From Micrococcales bacterium (lineage in GTDB: Bacteria > Actinomycetota > Actinomycetes > Actinomycetales > Cellulomonadaceae): a stretch of 13,463 nucleotides of DNA. The notes beneath the pieces are model-generated. The model ran no database searches. It saw nothing but the letters and a program-made list of their open reading frames with translations, and was not told the DNA's origin. The stretch's first letter is position 1; the number at the start of each line of letters is the position of its first letter. Position numbers and translations under genes: made by a program. The DNA lies in contig WRCL01000015.1 of assembly GCA_009783975.1 (NCBI GenBank), forward strand, positions 1 to 13,463, in the 5' to 3' direction. This document shows positions 1 to 6,841 of the stretch, in pieces.

Positions 1-426
1 GTCACCGCCAGGGCGTTGGCCCACGACGGACCCTGGCGGCGCATCGTCACCGACCCGCTATCTGGTGCCGTCCTGGATGTCGGACGAACCAGGTACCGAC
101 CACCAGCAGCCCTGGCCGCGCACGTGGCAGCACGCGACCCACGCTGCGTGTGCTCCACATGCACCGAACCAGCGACGAACTGTGACCTGGACCACACCAC
201 CGAATGGCGTGACGGCGGGACCACCACCACGTCGAACCTCGCACCGCTGTGCCGCGCGTCACACACCTTGAAGACCGACGGGCACCTGCGCCTGGTCACC
301 ACCGCACCGGGTGTGTACCAGTGGACCACCGCCCTGGGGATCAGCTACCAGGTCGACACCACCACCGGCCTACCACGACGCAGACGACTACCGACCATCC
401 GCGACGGCATCGCACCACACTTCTGA
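1..426 (+). CDS. HNH endonuclease, DUF222/13E12 repeat family, 3' end only
   Basis: The reading frame is open from base 1 and stops at TGA 424-426, so the 5' part lies outside the window; 141 codons are present. The protein carries an HNH nuclease core: Cys residues in CVCSTC, then CDLDHT (first His of the motif), a central Asn in TSNLAPLC, and a final His in CRASHTLKTDG. This arrangement (RDPxC...C...DLDH...GG.T...NL..LCR.H..KT) is that of the C-terminal HNH domain of actinobacterial DUF222/13E12-repeat proteins, normally 350-500 residues with DUF222 at the N-terminus. These are usually present in many copies per genome and have no settled role. The inner TTG at 16 is unlikely to be a real start because the frame continues upstream. 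A REP-like GGGGACGGTTCCT motif lies about 25 bases after the stop. Confidence 0.82.
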   Translation, partial: VTARALAHDGPWRRIVTDPLSGAVLDVGRTRYRPPAALAAHVAARDPRCVCSTCTEPATNCDLDHTTEWRDGGTTTTSNLAPLCRASHTLKTDGHLRLVTTAPGVYQWTTALGISYQVDTTTGLPRRRRLPTIRDGIAPHF

Positions 427-449
427 ACCACCCGGGCCAGACAGAGACA

Positions 450-462
450 GGGGACGGTTCCT
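450..462 (+). repeat. REP-like motif copy 1 (GGGGACGGTTCCT)
   Basis: The 13-mer GGGGACGGTTCCT, preceded by GACA and followed shortly by GTC, recurs exactly at 12342-12354 with the same flanking GACA and GTC. Both copies sit just behind a stop codon (HNH gene here, orn there). Sharing 13 bases between two unrelated intergenic sites suggests a dispersed genomic repeat. The 136-base gap 427-562 holds only this motif and the kinase A promoter. Confidence 0.5.
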
Positions 463-550
463 CCGTCGCTGCTGGTCGCAGGTGCTGCGACGCTGGTGCA
501 CATGCGGGTGAACGGCGGGTGAACCGCGGAGTTCGTCATGTTTCGTCACC

Positions 551-556
551 TACGAT
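551..556 (+). promoter_or_regulatory. -10 element TACGAT of a leaderless promoter for kinase A
   Basis: TACGAT fits the actinobacterial -10 consensus TANNNT and is followed after six bases by the GTG start at 563, so transcription would begin at or next to the start codon. There is no Shine-Dalgarno sequence and no convincing -35 box. The same geometry recurs at six other starts in this window. Confidence 0.6.
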
Positions 557-562
557 TGGGCG

Positions 563-3088
563 GTGCTGAGCGGAGAGGTCCTGTCACGGTGGTTGCAGCG
601 CCGTGAGAGGACCGTGCTGCGCGGGTCGGCCGTGCGGTTGAGCCGGTCAGGGTTGCTGCGGGTCTCGACGGTCGACGACTCCCAACCGGTGCGGGTACGC
701 CTGCCGGTGCGGTACGGCGGACAGGCAGCAGTGGCGCGCGCAGAGCTCGCCGACGGCCCCGACACCCCGCTCGCGCTGCGGGTGCAGGCGGTGACATCGC
801 GCGAAGAGCAGGCCCGGCAGATGGAACGGCTGCTGTCGATGCTGTCAGTGGTCACCGCCGCCCGCGAGAACCCCCAGACGTACCCGTCGGTGCTGCCTGT
901 TGTCGAGTCGTTCGTCAGCACCGTGCCTGGCGCCGAGCTGGGTGTCAAAGACGACGAGCACGAGCTGTGGTGCGACGTCATGGCATGGTGCCCGACAACC
1001 CTTGACGAGATGGTCCAGCGCGAAGGCCCTGGTGGACGCGCCTCGCACGTCGTCGTCACCCGGATGGCACCTGTGGTCGCCACGGTCCGGGCGGTCCACG
1101 AGAACCTTGGCGTCATCCACCGCGACATCACCCCGCACAACGTCCTCGTCGACGACGCCGGACGGCTGCTGCTCGCCGACTGGGGTATCGCCCACCTCAT
1201 CGCCAACGACAAGACCTCGACCCACACCCAGCGGCTGGGGAACCTGGGGTTCTCCGTCCCCCCTGAGACCCTCGGTGGTGGCACAGCGGTCGGCCGTTAC
1301 ACCGACGCGTGGTACCTGGGGGCGCTGCTGGTGTGGATGCTCACCGGCCAGGCGCCCGACGCCGAACGCGGTGACGACTGGCTGCCACCAGGGCTGGACC
1401 AGGTCGGCGACCGGCTCGCCAGGGTCGCCCGGGGGATGTGCACACTTGACCCGCGCCTGCGCATGCGCCTGCCTGAGGCCGCCGTCCGCCTCGACGAGCT
1501 TGTCGGCGAGCACGGCCCGGCGCCCCTTGCCGGACCGGTCAACCCCCTGCCTGCGGCCCTGCGCACGAGCGACTCGGCGATGACGGCCGCGGCGCCCGAC
1601 CTCGCCGGTTCGCCCCCCGCGGGCCCCTCGCCAGCCGCAGGCTTCTCTGGTTCCAGCCCAGGGCCCGCCCCGCCACACCCTGGCAGCCCCAACCCAGCAC
1701 CCGCCCCACACCCCGGCAGTCCCAGCCCCACCCCGGGCCCGCCCGGCGGTGTCGCGTACCCAGGGCCTGTGCACTCTGGTGCTCCGCCCGCCCCCGCACC
1801 ACCTCCTGGGTTTCAGGCCCCGGCCCTGCCTGCACTACCAGGCGCCGTCCCGACCGGCCCACCGGCTGGCGCACCGACAAGCCCGCCACCTTCAGGCGTC
1901 GGCTACCCAGCCCCCGCGCGAGCCCACCCACCCGGCAGCACCGCACACCCAGCACCCCGACACCCGAGCGGACAGATCCCCCTAGGCCCCCCGAGCATGG
2001 GACCTGGGCAGCCCAGCGGCCAAATCCCCCCAAGCCCCAGCACCAACCCACCCAACATCGGACCCGGACCCGGACAACCCAACGGCCAAATCCCCCCAAG
2101 CCCCAGCACCAACCCACCCAACATCGGACCCCGACCCGGACAACCCAACGGCCAAATCCCCCCAAGCCCCAGCACCAACCCACCCAACATCGGACCCCGA
2201 CCCGGGCAGCCCAGCGGCCAGATCCCGCCAGGTCCCAGCGCCAACCCACCCAACATGGGACCGAGACCTGGGCAGCCCAGCGGCCAGATCCCGCCTGGTG
2301 CCGGCTCGGGTGTGGGGCCGTCCTACCCTGCCGGCGCAGACCAGCCCGGCGTCCCGCCGTACCCGAACCCGGTCGGTCCAGGGCCGCACGGTGCGGCGCC
2401 AGTCCCACCGGTTCCCGGGGCCATGGATGTGCCCCGGCAGCCTGGACCCCCACCACTGTCGCCGATCACCCCGCTGCCACCGCCGACCGCAGGACCGGCG
2501 GCACCACATGTCGGCGCGCCGGGGCCACCGACCATGTGGGCCCAGCCCCCGTCACCGCAGCCGCAGCACGCCCCGCAACCTGCCCAACCAGCGCCAGGCA
2601 CCCGCGTCGGCGGGCACCGCGTCGTCGGACCTGGCGAGGAGGGCAAACGTGTGGCTGGGCACCGTGTGGTGAGCAACGGGCAACGCCCACCCGAGCGGCG
2701 TGTCGACGGAAAGCGTGTCGCCGGGCACGTCAACGGTTCGCCCGGCGGCAACGCTGCCGACACCCGTGCCGCGCGCACGCCGGGGGCCGGGGCGCGCCCC
2801 GCAGACCAACCGGGGTACACCGTGCCCTACCAACCCGAGCGTCCAGCAGACCAACCTGGGTACACGGTGCCCTACGAGGCCGGACGGCCGGCCGACCAGC
2901 CCGGGTACACGGTGCCGTACCAGCCCGGGCAACAACCGGCGCCCCCAGCGGCGTCCGGGCCGCCGTCGTTCGACCCCCCGACGACGCCACCGGCACGCCG
3001 CCGGCGCGGGCTGGGTGTGTTTGTCGGCGTCGTCGTCGTCCTCGTGCTCGTCGCTGCTGGCGTCATCGCGTTCCGAATAGCGGGATGA
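563..3088 (+). CDS. Kinase A: divergent Ser/Thr protein kinase with Pro-rich repeats and C-terminal membrane anchor
   Basis: 841 residues. The GTG start is supported by a leaderless -10 six bases upstream and by the matching MLSGEVLS start of its paralogue, kinase C. Residues ~40-310 form a protein-kinase-like domain: degenerate glycine loop (YGGQAAVARA), ALRV with Arg73 where active kinases have the VAIK lysine, catalytic-loop HRDITPHN (H186, D188, N193), DWG (D206) instead of DFG, PPE for APE, and DAWYLG in helix F. The catalytic Asp and metal-binding Asn/Asp are kept, so it is not an obvious dead kinase, but the lysine change is unusual. Residues ~315-675 are a Pro/Gly-rich linker with 22-residue tandem repeats, then a basic RVxGH region (~679-725), three 15-residue RPADQPGYTVPY repeats, RRRRG and a single membrane helix (~815-838) ending the protein with no ectodomain. 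The kinase domain should face the cytoplasm on a long flexible tether. The substrate is unknown. Confidence 0.85.
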   Translation: MLSGEVLSRWLQRRERTVLRGSAVRLSRSGLLRVSTVDDSQPVRVRLPVRYGGQAAVARAELADGPDTPLALRVQAVTSREEQARQMERLLSMLSVVTAARENPQTYPSVLPVVESFVSTVPGAELGVKDDEHELWCDVMAWCPTTLDEMVQREGPGGRASHVVVTRMAPVVATVRAVHENLGVIHRDITPHNVLVDDAGRLLLADWGIAHLIANDKTSTHTQRLGNLGFSVPPETLGGGTAVGRYTDAWYLGALLVWMLTGQAPDAERGDDWLPPGLDQVGDRLARVARGMCTLDPRLRMRLPEAAVRLDELVGEHGPAPLAGPVNPLPAALRTSDSAMTAAAPDLAGSPPAGPSPAAGFSGSSPGPAPPHPGSPNPAPAPHPGSPSPTPGPPGGVAYPGPVHSGAPPAPAPPPGFQAPALPALPGAVPTGPPAGAPTSPPPSGVGYPAPARAHPPGSTAHPAPRHPSGQIPLGPPSMGPGQPSGQIPPSPSTNPPNIGPGPGQPNGQIPPSPSTNPPNIGPRPGQPNGQIPPSPSTNPPNIGPRPGQPSGQIPPGPSANPPNMGPRPGQPSGQIPPGAGSGVGPSYPAGADQPGVPPYPNPVGPGPHGAAPVPPVPGAMDVPRQPGPPPLSPITPLPPPTAGPAAPHVGAPGPPTMWAQPPSPQPQHAPQPAQPAPGTRVGGHRVVGPGEEGKRVAGHRVVSNGQRPPERRVDGKRVAGHVNGSPGGNAADTRAARTPGAGARPADQPGYTVPYQPERPADQPGYTVPYEAGRPADQPGYTVPYQPGQQPAPPAASGPPSFDPPTTPPARRRRGLGVFVGVVVVLVLVAAGVIAFRIAG
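2006..2299 (+). repeat. 66-bp tandem repeat (22-residue Pro-rich unit), about 4.5 copies
   Basis: Inside kinase A, units at 2006-2071, 2072-2137, 2138-2203 and 2204-2269 plus a partial one at 2270-2299 each encode GQPxGQIPPxPSxNPPNxGP plus two residues. Units 2 and 3 are almost identical at base level, while unit 4 and the partial unit have drifted; a more decayed copy (HPSGQIPLGPPSMGP) precedes unit 1. Near identity at synonymous sites indicates recent unequal crossing-over or slippage, so copy number may vary between strains. Confidence 0.9.
2795..2929 (+). repeat. 45-bp tandem repeat, three copies (RPADQPGYTVPY)
   Basis: Units 2795-2839, 2840-2884 and 2885-2929 encode RPADQPGYTVPY plus three variable residues (QPE, EAG, QPG). 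They lie on the cytoplasmic side just before the membrane anchor of kinase A. Each holds a Tyr-Thr pair that could be a phosphorylation site or a binding motif; that is inference. Confidence 0.9.
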
Positions 3089-3092
3089 CGAT

Positions 3093-3152
3093 GTCTCACG
3101 CCGCAGCGCCAGTCTCACGCGATCGCAGTCATGTACCGGTATGTCCCGGTAT
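3093..3152. promoter_or_regulatory. Direct-repeat cluster between kinases A and B
   Basis: GTCTCACGC occurs at 3093-3101 and 3112-3120 (19 bases apart, near two helical turns). It is followed by CCGGTAT at 3136-3142 and 3146-3152 (10 bases, one turn apart). Such helically phased repeats in a 152-base gap could be regulator sites for kinase B. A TANNNT match (TATCGT) lies at 3150-3155. No regulator is identifiable. Confidence 0.3.
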
Positions 3153-3194
3153 CGTCTTCCCTGACACGTATGCCACGGGCGTGGGAGGCGAGCT

Positions 3195-3239
3195 GTGACC
3201 ACCAGGTGGGCTCACCACGTGCCTGTGCGGGGGGCCTGA
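3195..3239 (+). CDS. Possible 14-codon leader mini-ORF upstream of kinase B
   Basis: GTG at 3195 opens MTTRWAHHVPVRGA and stops at TGA 3237-3239, one base before the kinase B ATG. A good Shine-Dalgarno GGGAGG (3183-3188) lies six bases before the GTG. Termination so close to the next start could couple translation of kinase B to this peptide. The frame differs from kinase B, whose own frame has a stop at 3196-3198. It is unproven and could be chance. Confidence 0.3.
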   Translation: MTTRWAHHVPVRGA

Positions 3240-3240
3240 C

Positions 3241-4161
3241 ATGGCGGTGCCCACACGTGTGGCTGACCAGTACGACCTTGGCCGGCTCGTCGGCCGCGGA
3301 GGCACAGCAGAGGTCTACAGCGGGGTCGACTGCGCGACCGGCAACCAGGTCGCAGTCAAGATCCTCACCGCCGAAGCAGCCGCGAGCCCGGTTCTGGTGA
3401 GCAGGTTCACCCGGGAGGCTGAGATCGCAGGGATGCTCAACCATCCGGCGATCGTCTCGGTCGTCCGCGCTGGTGAAGAGCCTGTTCCTGACGGACCTGC
3501 GACGCGGTACATCGTCATGGAGTATGTCGACGGCCGGACGTTGCGGTGGGTGCTGCGCAACGGGGCAGTGCCGATCCCGACCGCCCTGAAGATCGCCCAT
3601 GGCGTCCTCGGTGCCCTTGAGCACGCCCACGCCTCAGGTGTCGTCCACCGTGACATCAAACCGGGCAACGTCATGATCGCCACGAGCGGGCAGGTCAAGG
3701 TCATGGACTTCGGCACCGCGTGGGCGCGCGGCACGACCGAGGCACCCCAGGTGGTCGGCACTGTGCAGTACATGTCGCCTGAGCACATCCGTGGCGAACC
3801 GGTCGACCCGCGCTCAGACCTGTACTCGGTCGGGTGCCTGCTGTTCCAGCTCGTCACCGGCCGCACCCCGTTCGACGGTGACGACCAAGCGACCGTTGCC
3901 GCCCAACAGCTCGTCACCGAACCACCAGCCCCGAGCACGCTCGTGCCCTACCTGCCGCACACCCTGGACCGGATCGTGTTGACCGCCCTGGCCAAGGACC
4001 GCGGCGACCGCCACCAGACCGCGACCCAGATGCGTGCCGAGCTACGTGTCCTCAACCCCCCACGTCCACCAGCGCCGGTGTCGACGCGCACCGCGGCCAC
4101 CCAAGAGATCGCCCTGACCCCCGCGGCCGCCCCGGTCGAGCCCGACTCGGTCACAGCTTAG
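3241..4161 (+). CDS. Kinase B: canonical PknB-like Ser/Thr protein kinase, soluble
   Basis: 306 residues, ATG start with a G-rich ribosome site (GGGGGG 3229-3234, six bases upstream). All Hanks motifs are present: glycine loop GRGGTAEVYSG (~18-28), VAVK with K40, helix-C Glu near 59-61, HRDIKPGN (H136, D138, N143), DFG (D156), activation segment with T165/T166 and T174 before SPE (P180-E181), and RSDLYSVG (D193). It phosphorylates Ser/Thr of target proteins using ATP; targets cannot be inferred. The kinase domain ends near residue 275 and only ~30 Pro/Ala-rich residues follow. Unlike PknB it has no membrane helix or PASTA repeats, so it should be cytoplasmic. It sits between two divergent membrane paralogues and is the only one of the three with an intact lysine, hence the likeliest catalytically competent member (inference). 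Confidence 0.93.
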   Translation: MAVPTRVADQYDLGRLVGRGGTAEVYSGVDCATGNQVAVKILTAEAAASPVLVSRFTREAEIAGMLNHPAIVSVVRAGEEPVPDGPATRYIVMEYVDGRTLRWVLRNGAVPIPTALKIAHGVLGALEHAHASGVVHRDIKPGNVMIATSGQVKVMDFGTAWARGTTEAPQVVGTVQYMSPEHIRGEPVDPRSDLYSVGCLLFQLVTGRTPFDGDDQATVAAQQLVTEPPAPSTLVPYLPHTLDRIVLTALAKDRGDRHQTATQMRAELRVLNPPRPPAPVSTRTAATQEIALTPAAAPVEPDSVTA

Positions 4162-4375
4162 GGCGACCGGTTTTCGCCGTAGCGAGCCTCACCTGGCCGG
4201 TGGGCTGGCAACGCGGAGCGGCGAAGGCAGGCTGGAGCCTGGGCCCACGGCGTCAGAGGCTCCGCGCGGCGGCGCAGCCGACGTGTGCAGGAGCGGTGAG
4301 GATCAAGCAGCGACAACGCAGCCAGCGCGCCCACCAGGTGAGGCGCAGCCGGCGCAAAAACCGGTGGATCCAGGC

Positions 4376-6178
4376 TCAGTAGACCGCCCGGTCTGGTGTG
4401 ACGTGGACGAGCGTCGTGCTCGTCACGACCAGACGGACCGTCGGCTGGCCTGGGTGCGGGGTGTTGCTCAACGTCTTGGTCCCGGTGTTCAGCCTCTGGG
4501 CCGCCACACCTGTCCCGTCGACGACATCCAGCACGCCCGCACCTTTGCCGGTCCACTCGATGGTCCAGTTCTGCTCGGCCGAGACCAGCAGCGTCGTGCT
4601 CGTGCACCCGTCGGCCACGTCGATGGGCACCTCGACGTCGGCGGTGAGCTTGGCGCGGCGGAAGTCCAGACCGGTGACGGGGGTTTTCGTGCACGTGACC
4701 GACCGTGGCATCTGGCCGGTGGTGGGGAACCAGTAACGCACGAACGTGCGGTCAGGCACGCCGAACACAGAACGGCCGTCGCTCCACTTGGTGTAGGACG
4801 GCCATGTGTACAGCTCACCCTCGGCGTGGACCTTCAGGTGCAGCACCGGCTGGTCGGCGTCTGCGATGTGGTCGTAGACCTCGTGGCCCACCCCGAGGTG
4901 CGTCGCCGAGTCAGAGAAGTCCACGGCGATGAACGCGGCTGGGACCCCTGCAGCCGCCCGGATCCCGGTCCAGTCGATGGTGAAGTTCAGCCCGGTGGGG
5001 ACCGAGAGGTTGACCCGGCACGCGCTGCCCACCTCCAGCGCCACCTCGACGTCGTCGGTGAGCAACAACGGGTCCACGTCGACAGTGACGTGGGTGGACC
5101 CGGCCTCGCCCTCTGGGGCGCACGTGATCGTGCGGGGCAGCTGGTCTTGCGAGACGAACACGTGGGTCGGGGTGTGTGCCTGCTCGCCGAGGACGAGGTT
5201 GTCGCCGCCGTCCCACACGACATACTCAGGACCGGTGTGCGCCGGGCCGGTGGAGGTTGGTCGGTCGCGTGTGGGTGTCGGCGAGGCGATCGCCCCGATA
5301 CGTCCGGTCGCGGCCGAGACCCCCCACACCACGGCGGCGAGCGCGGTGAACACGACCGTCACCGAGGCCATGACGACCACTGCCCGGCGGCGTCGCGACG
5401 ACGCTGGCCGCACCGGGGGGTCGTCTGGGGCCGGAGCCTCAGCCGCTGGCGTCGAGGCGATCGCTGGTGTGCTCCACCCGGCCCACCGTGCCGACTCTGC
5501 TGTGCCCCACGCCGACCCGCCCGGGGCGTCTGCCTGCCCTGGGACGCCCGGCGCCGGGCCCGACGGGACCACAGCTGGCGCCACCGGTGCGCCAGGCGCC
5601 TGCGCGGCAGGTCCCGGACCCGCCGGGACCACGGGCGGCTGCACCGGCTGGACCACTGGGACGACAGGTCCTGGCGCCACAGGAACCTGCACCGGTGCCA
5701 CGGGTACCGGCGCGGGTGGTCCAACAGGTGCGGGTGCGACAGGTACCTGTGCACCAGGGACGGCTGCCACGTGACCTGCCGGCGCCATGGGAACCTGTCC
5801 CTGCACCGGAACCACTCCTGGCACAGGCCCCACCGGTGGCGCGGGCGGCACGGCCGGTCCAGCCGTCGGTACGACCGGCGGGGGCACGACCGCCTGCGCC
5901 GGACCCAGGGCTGGGGCCATCGTCGCGAACGCTGCTGGCAGCGTCAGGCGCTGGCGCGGGTCAGGGGCGCACAGCCCGGCGACGACCGCGCGCACCATGT
6001 CACCGGCGGCAGCCAGCCCACCGGGCACCCACCCGGACCCGTGCTGGGGCCCGGGGGTCTCGCCGGTGAGCATCCATGACAACAAGCACCCCAGGTACCA
6101 CGCGTCGGTGTGCCGGCCGGCCGACAGGTCACCGGCGAGCATCTGTGGTGGCAGCGCGAACCCGGGCTGGGAAGGCAA
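4376..6178 (-). CDS. Kinase C, C-terminal reading frame (C-lobe, linker, membrane helix, ectodomains)
   Basis: Open from an internal ATG at 6178; homology to kinase A begins further upstream (about 6208), so this ATG is probably not a natural start. The order is activation-segment end and PPQ, HTDAWYLG C-lobe, ~170 residues of Pro/Val/Ala-rich linker, RRRRAVVV and a membrane helix, a Thr/Pro stalk, then ~300 extracellular residues of two related domains. The ectodomain carries four cysteines in two equivalent pairs. Confidence 0.5.
   Translation of the reverse strand: MPSQPGFALPPQMLAGDLSAGRHTDAWYLGCLLSWMLTGETPGPQHGSGWVPGGLAAAGDMVRAVVAGLCAPDPRQRLTLPAAFATMAPALGPAQAVVPPPVVPTAGPAVPPAPPVGPVPGVVPVQGQVPMAPAGHVAAVPGAQVPVAPAPVGPPAPVPVAPVQVPVAPGPVVPVVQPVQPPVVPAGPGPAAQAPGAPVAPAVVPSGPAPGVPGQADAPGGSAWGTAESARWAGWSTPAIASTPAAEAPAPDDPPVRPASSRRRRAVVVMASVTVVFTALAAVVWGVSAATGRIGAIASPTPTRDRPTSTGPAHTGPEYVVWDGGDNLVLGEQAHTPTHVFVSQDQLPRTITCAPEGEAGSTHVTVDVDPLLLTDDVEVALEVGSACRVNLSVPTGLNFTIDWTGIRAAAGVPAAFIAVDFSDSATHLGVGHEVYDHIADADQPVLHLKVHAEGELYTWPSYTKWSDGRSVFGVPDRTFVRYWFPTTGQMPRSVTCTKTPVTGLDFRRAKLTADVEVPIDVADGCTSTTLLVSAEQNWTIEWTGKGAGVLDVVDGTGVAAQRLNTGTKTLSNTPHPGQPTVRLVVTSTTLVHVTPDRAVY
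4440..5235 (-). repeat. Tandemly duplicated extracellular domain of kinase C
   Basis: Reading on the minus strand, copy 1 (about 5235-4840) and copy 2 (about 4810-4440) share an ordered pattern: Y..WxDG, then [QM][LM]PR[ST][IV]TC, DVEV, [EV][DV] then Cys, N[FW]TI[DE]WTG, and [HQ]P.[VL].L.V. Each copy has one Cys after the PR motif and one before the NxTIxWTG motif, a likely disulphide. Sequence identity is low, so the duplication is old. I do not recognise the fold; spacing and beta-like alternation suggest a sandwich-type sensor domain. It lies outside the cell after the membrane helix. Confidence 0.7.
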
Positions 6179-6828
6179 GACGTGGCCCGACGCCAGGCCG
6201 TGCGCGATCCCCAGTCGCCGAGCAGCAACCGTCCGCCAGCGTCGAGGAGGATGTTGTTCGTGGTGATGTCACGGTGGACGATGCCCAGGTGCTCGTGCAC
6301 GGCGGCGACGGTGGCGAGCACCGGGACGAACAGCGGCACCACCACCTGCGGGGGCACCATCGGCCCGACCGCGCGTTTCCAGCTGTTGAGGTCGTCCGGG
6401 CACCACGCCATGACGTCGCACCACAGCTCGTACTCCCCGCCCCCGGTGCTGGGGACCGGTACCTGCGCAGCGGGAACCTTGACGACGAACGACTCGCGCA
6501 CAGCCAGCACCGCCGGGTACACCTGCGGGTGCTCCCGGGCAGCCGTGACCACCCGCGTCATGGCCACCAGGCGTTCGACCTGGTACGCGTGCTCGGCGTG
6601 CGAGGTCACCGCCTGGACCCGCAGCGCATGTTCTGCCCCGGCCTGGTCCTGGACCCGCGCGACCGCCGCCTGGCGGCCGTTCATCACTGGGAGCTGGACG
6701 ACGACCGGTGCCGAATCGACCGTCTGCGATATCCGCAGACCCTGCGGGCCCAACGAGATCCGCGACCCCTGCACCAAGGTCCCAGTGCGGCGCTGCAGCC
6801 ACTGCGACAGCACTTCACCAGAGAGCAT
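5944..6828 (-). CDS. Kinase C, N-terminal reading frame (truncated kinase N-lobe to DWG)
   Basis: This is what would be translated without frame correction: 294 residues, of which about the first 206 are kinase homologous (up to DWG). The rest is an out-of-frame Arg/Pro/Cys-rich tail. Such a product lacks the activation segment, C-lobe and membrane anchor. An in-frame ATG at 6858 would add ten residues, but kinase A homology and the TAGAGT -10 at 6841-6836 favour 6828. Confidence 0.5.
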   Translation of the reverse strand: MLSGEVLSQWLQRRTGTLVQGSRISLGPQGLRISQTVDSAPVVVQLPVMNGRQAAVARVQDQAGAEHALRVQAVTSHAEHAYQVERLVAMTRVVTAAREHPQVYPAVLAVRESFVVKVPAAQVPVPSTGGGEYELWCDVMAWCPDDLNSWKRAVGPMVPPQVVVPLFVPVLATVAAVHEHLGIVHRDITTNNILLDAGGRLLLGDWGSRTAWRRATSCLPSPGSRCHHRCSPVTCRPAGTPTRGTWGACCHGCSPARPPGPSTGPGGCPVGWLPPVTWCARSSPGCAPLTRASA

Positions 6829-6835
6829 GGTGCGT

Positions 6836-6841
6836 ACTCTA
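6836..6841 (-). promoter_or_regulatory. -10 element TAGAGT of a leaderless promoter for kinase C
   Basis: On the minus strand TAGAGT is followed after seven bases by the ATG at 6828. No Shine-Dalgarno or clear -35 box. It shares the 107-base divergent gap with the peptidase promoter. Confidence 0.6.

Larger units (their letters stand above)
4376..6828 (-). pseudogene. Kinase C: divergent membrane kinase with duplicated ectodomain, interrupted by a one-base frameshift
   Basis: Paralogue of kinase A, in two frames. The ATG at 6828 begins MLSGEVLS, as in A, seven bases after a TAGAGT -10. The first frame runs through ALRVQAV (Arg for the VAIK lysine), HRDITTNN and DWG (D205), then loses homology; in frame 0 it ends after 294 residues at 5944. 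The homologous continuation (IAHGLASGHVLPSQPGF...HTDAWYLG) is in the other frame, running to TGA at 4376-4378. Comparison with A (GACTGGGGTATC against GACTGGGGATC) shows one base missing at the GGGG run 6209-6212. Restoring it gives ~817 residues: kinase domain, long Pro/Val/Ala linker, RRRR plus one membrane helix (about 5310-5385), and two extracellular domains. APE is PPQ here. It may be a true null mutation, a sequencing error, or less likely a -1 recoding site. The long open second frame with no other damage favours a recent change or an error. Confidence 0.72.

Noticed and set aside
2006..2299. CRISPR-like array from regular 66-bp units.
   Set aside because: The units are contiguous, in frame, and encode a repeated Pro-rich peptide, with no spacers and no cas genes.
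4162..4375. A Pro/Ala/Gln-rich open stretch after kinase B (around 4290-4375, reading QPARPPGEAQPAQKPVDP) that might be a lost C-terminal tail of kinase B.
   Set aside because: It is in a different frame from kinase B, behind a stop, has no start signal, and such composition arises easily in G+C-rich DNA. The 214-base gap otherwise shows only a weak GAGCCT/AGGCTC inverted pair (4235-4240, 4257-4262).
4283..6079. Long plus-strand open frame of 598 codons.
   Set aside because: It is antisense to the kinase C coding frame, with Arg/His/Gly-rich low-complexity content and no domain signal. The minus strand has clear homology to kinase A.
6200..6216. Programmed -1 frameshifting as the preferred explanation for kinase C.
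   Set aside because: The site CTGGGGA is not an X XXY YYZ heptamer and I see no clear downstream stem-loop; kept only as a minor alternative.
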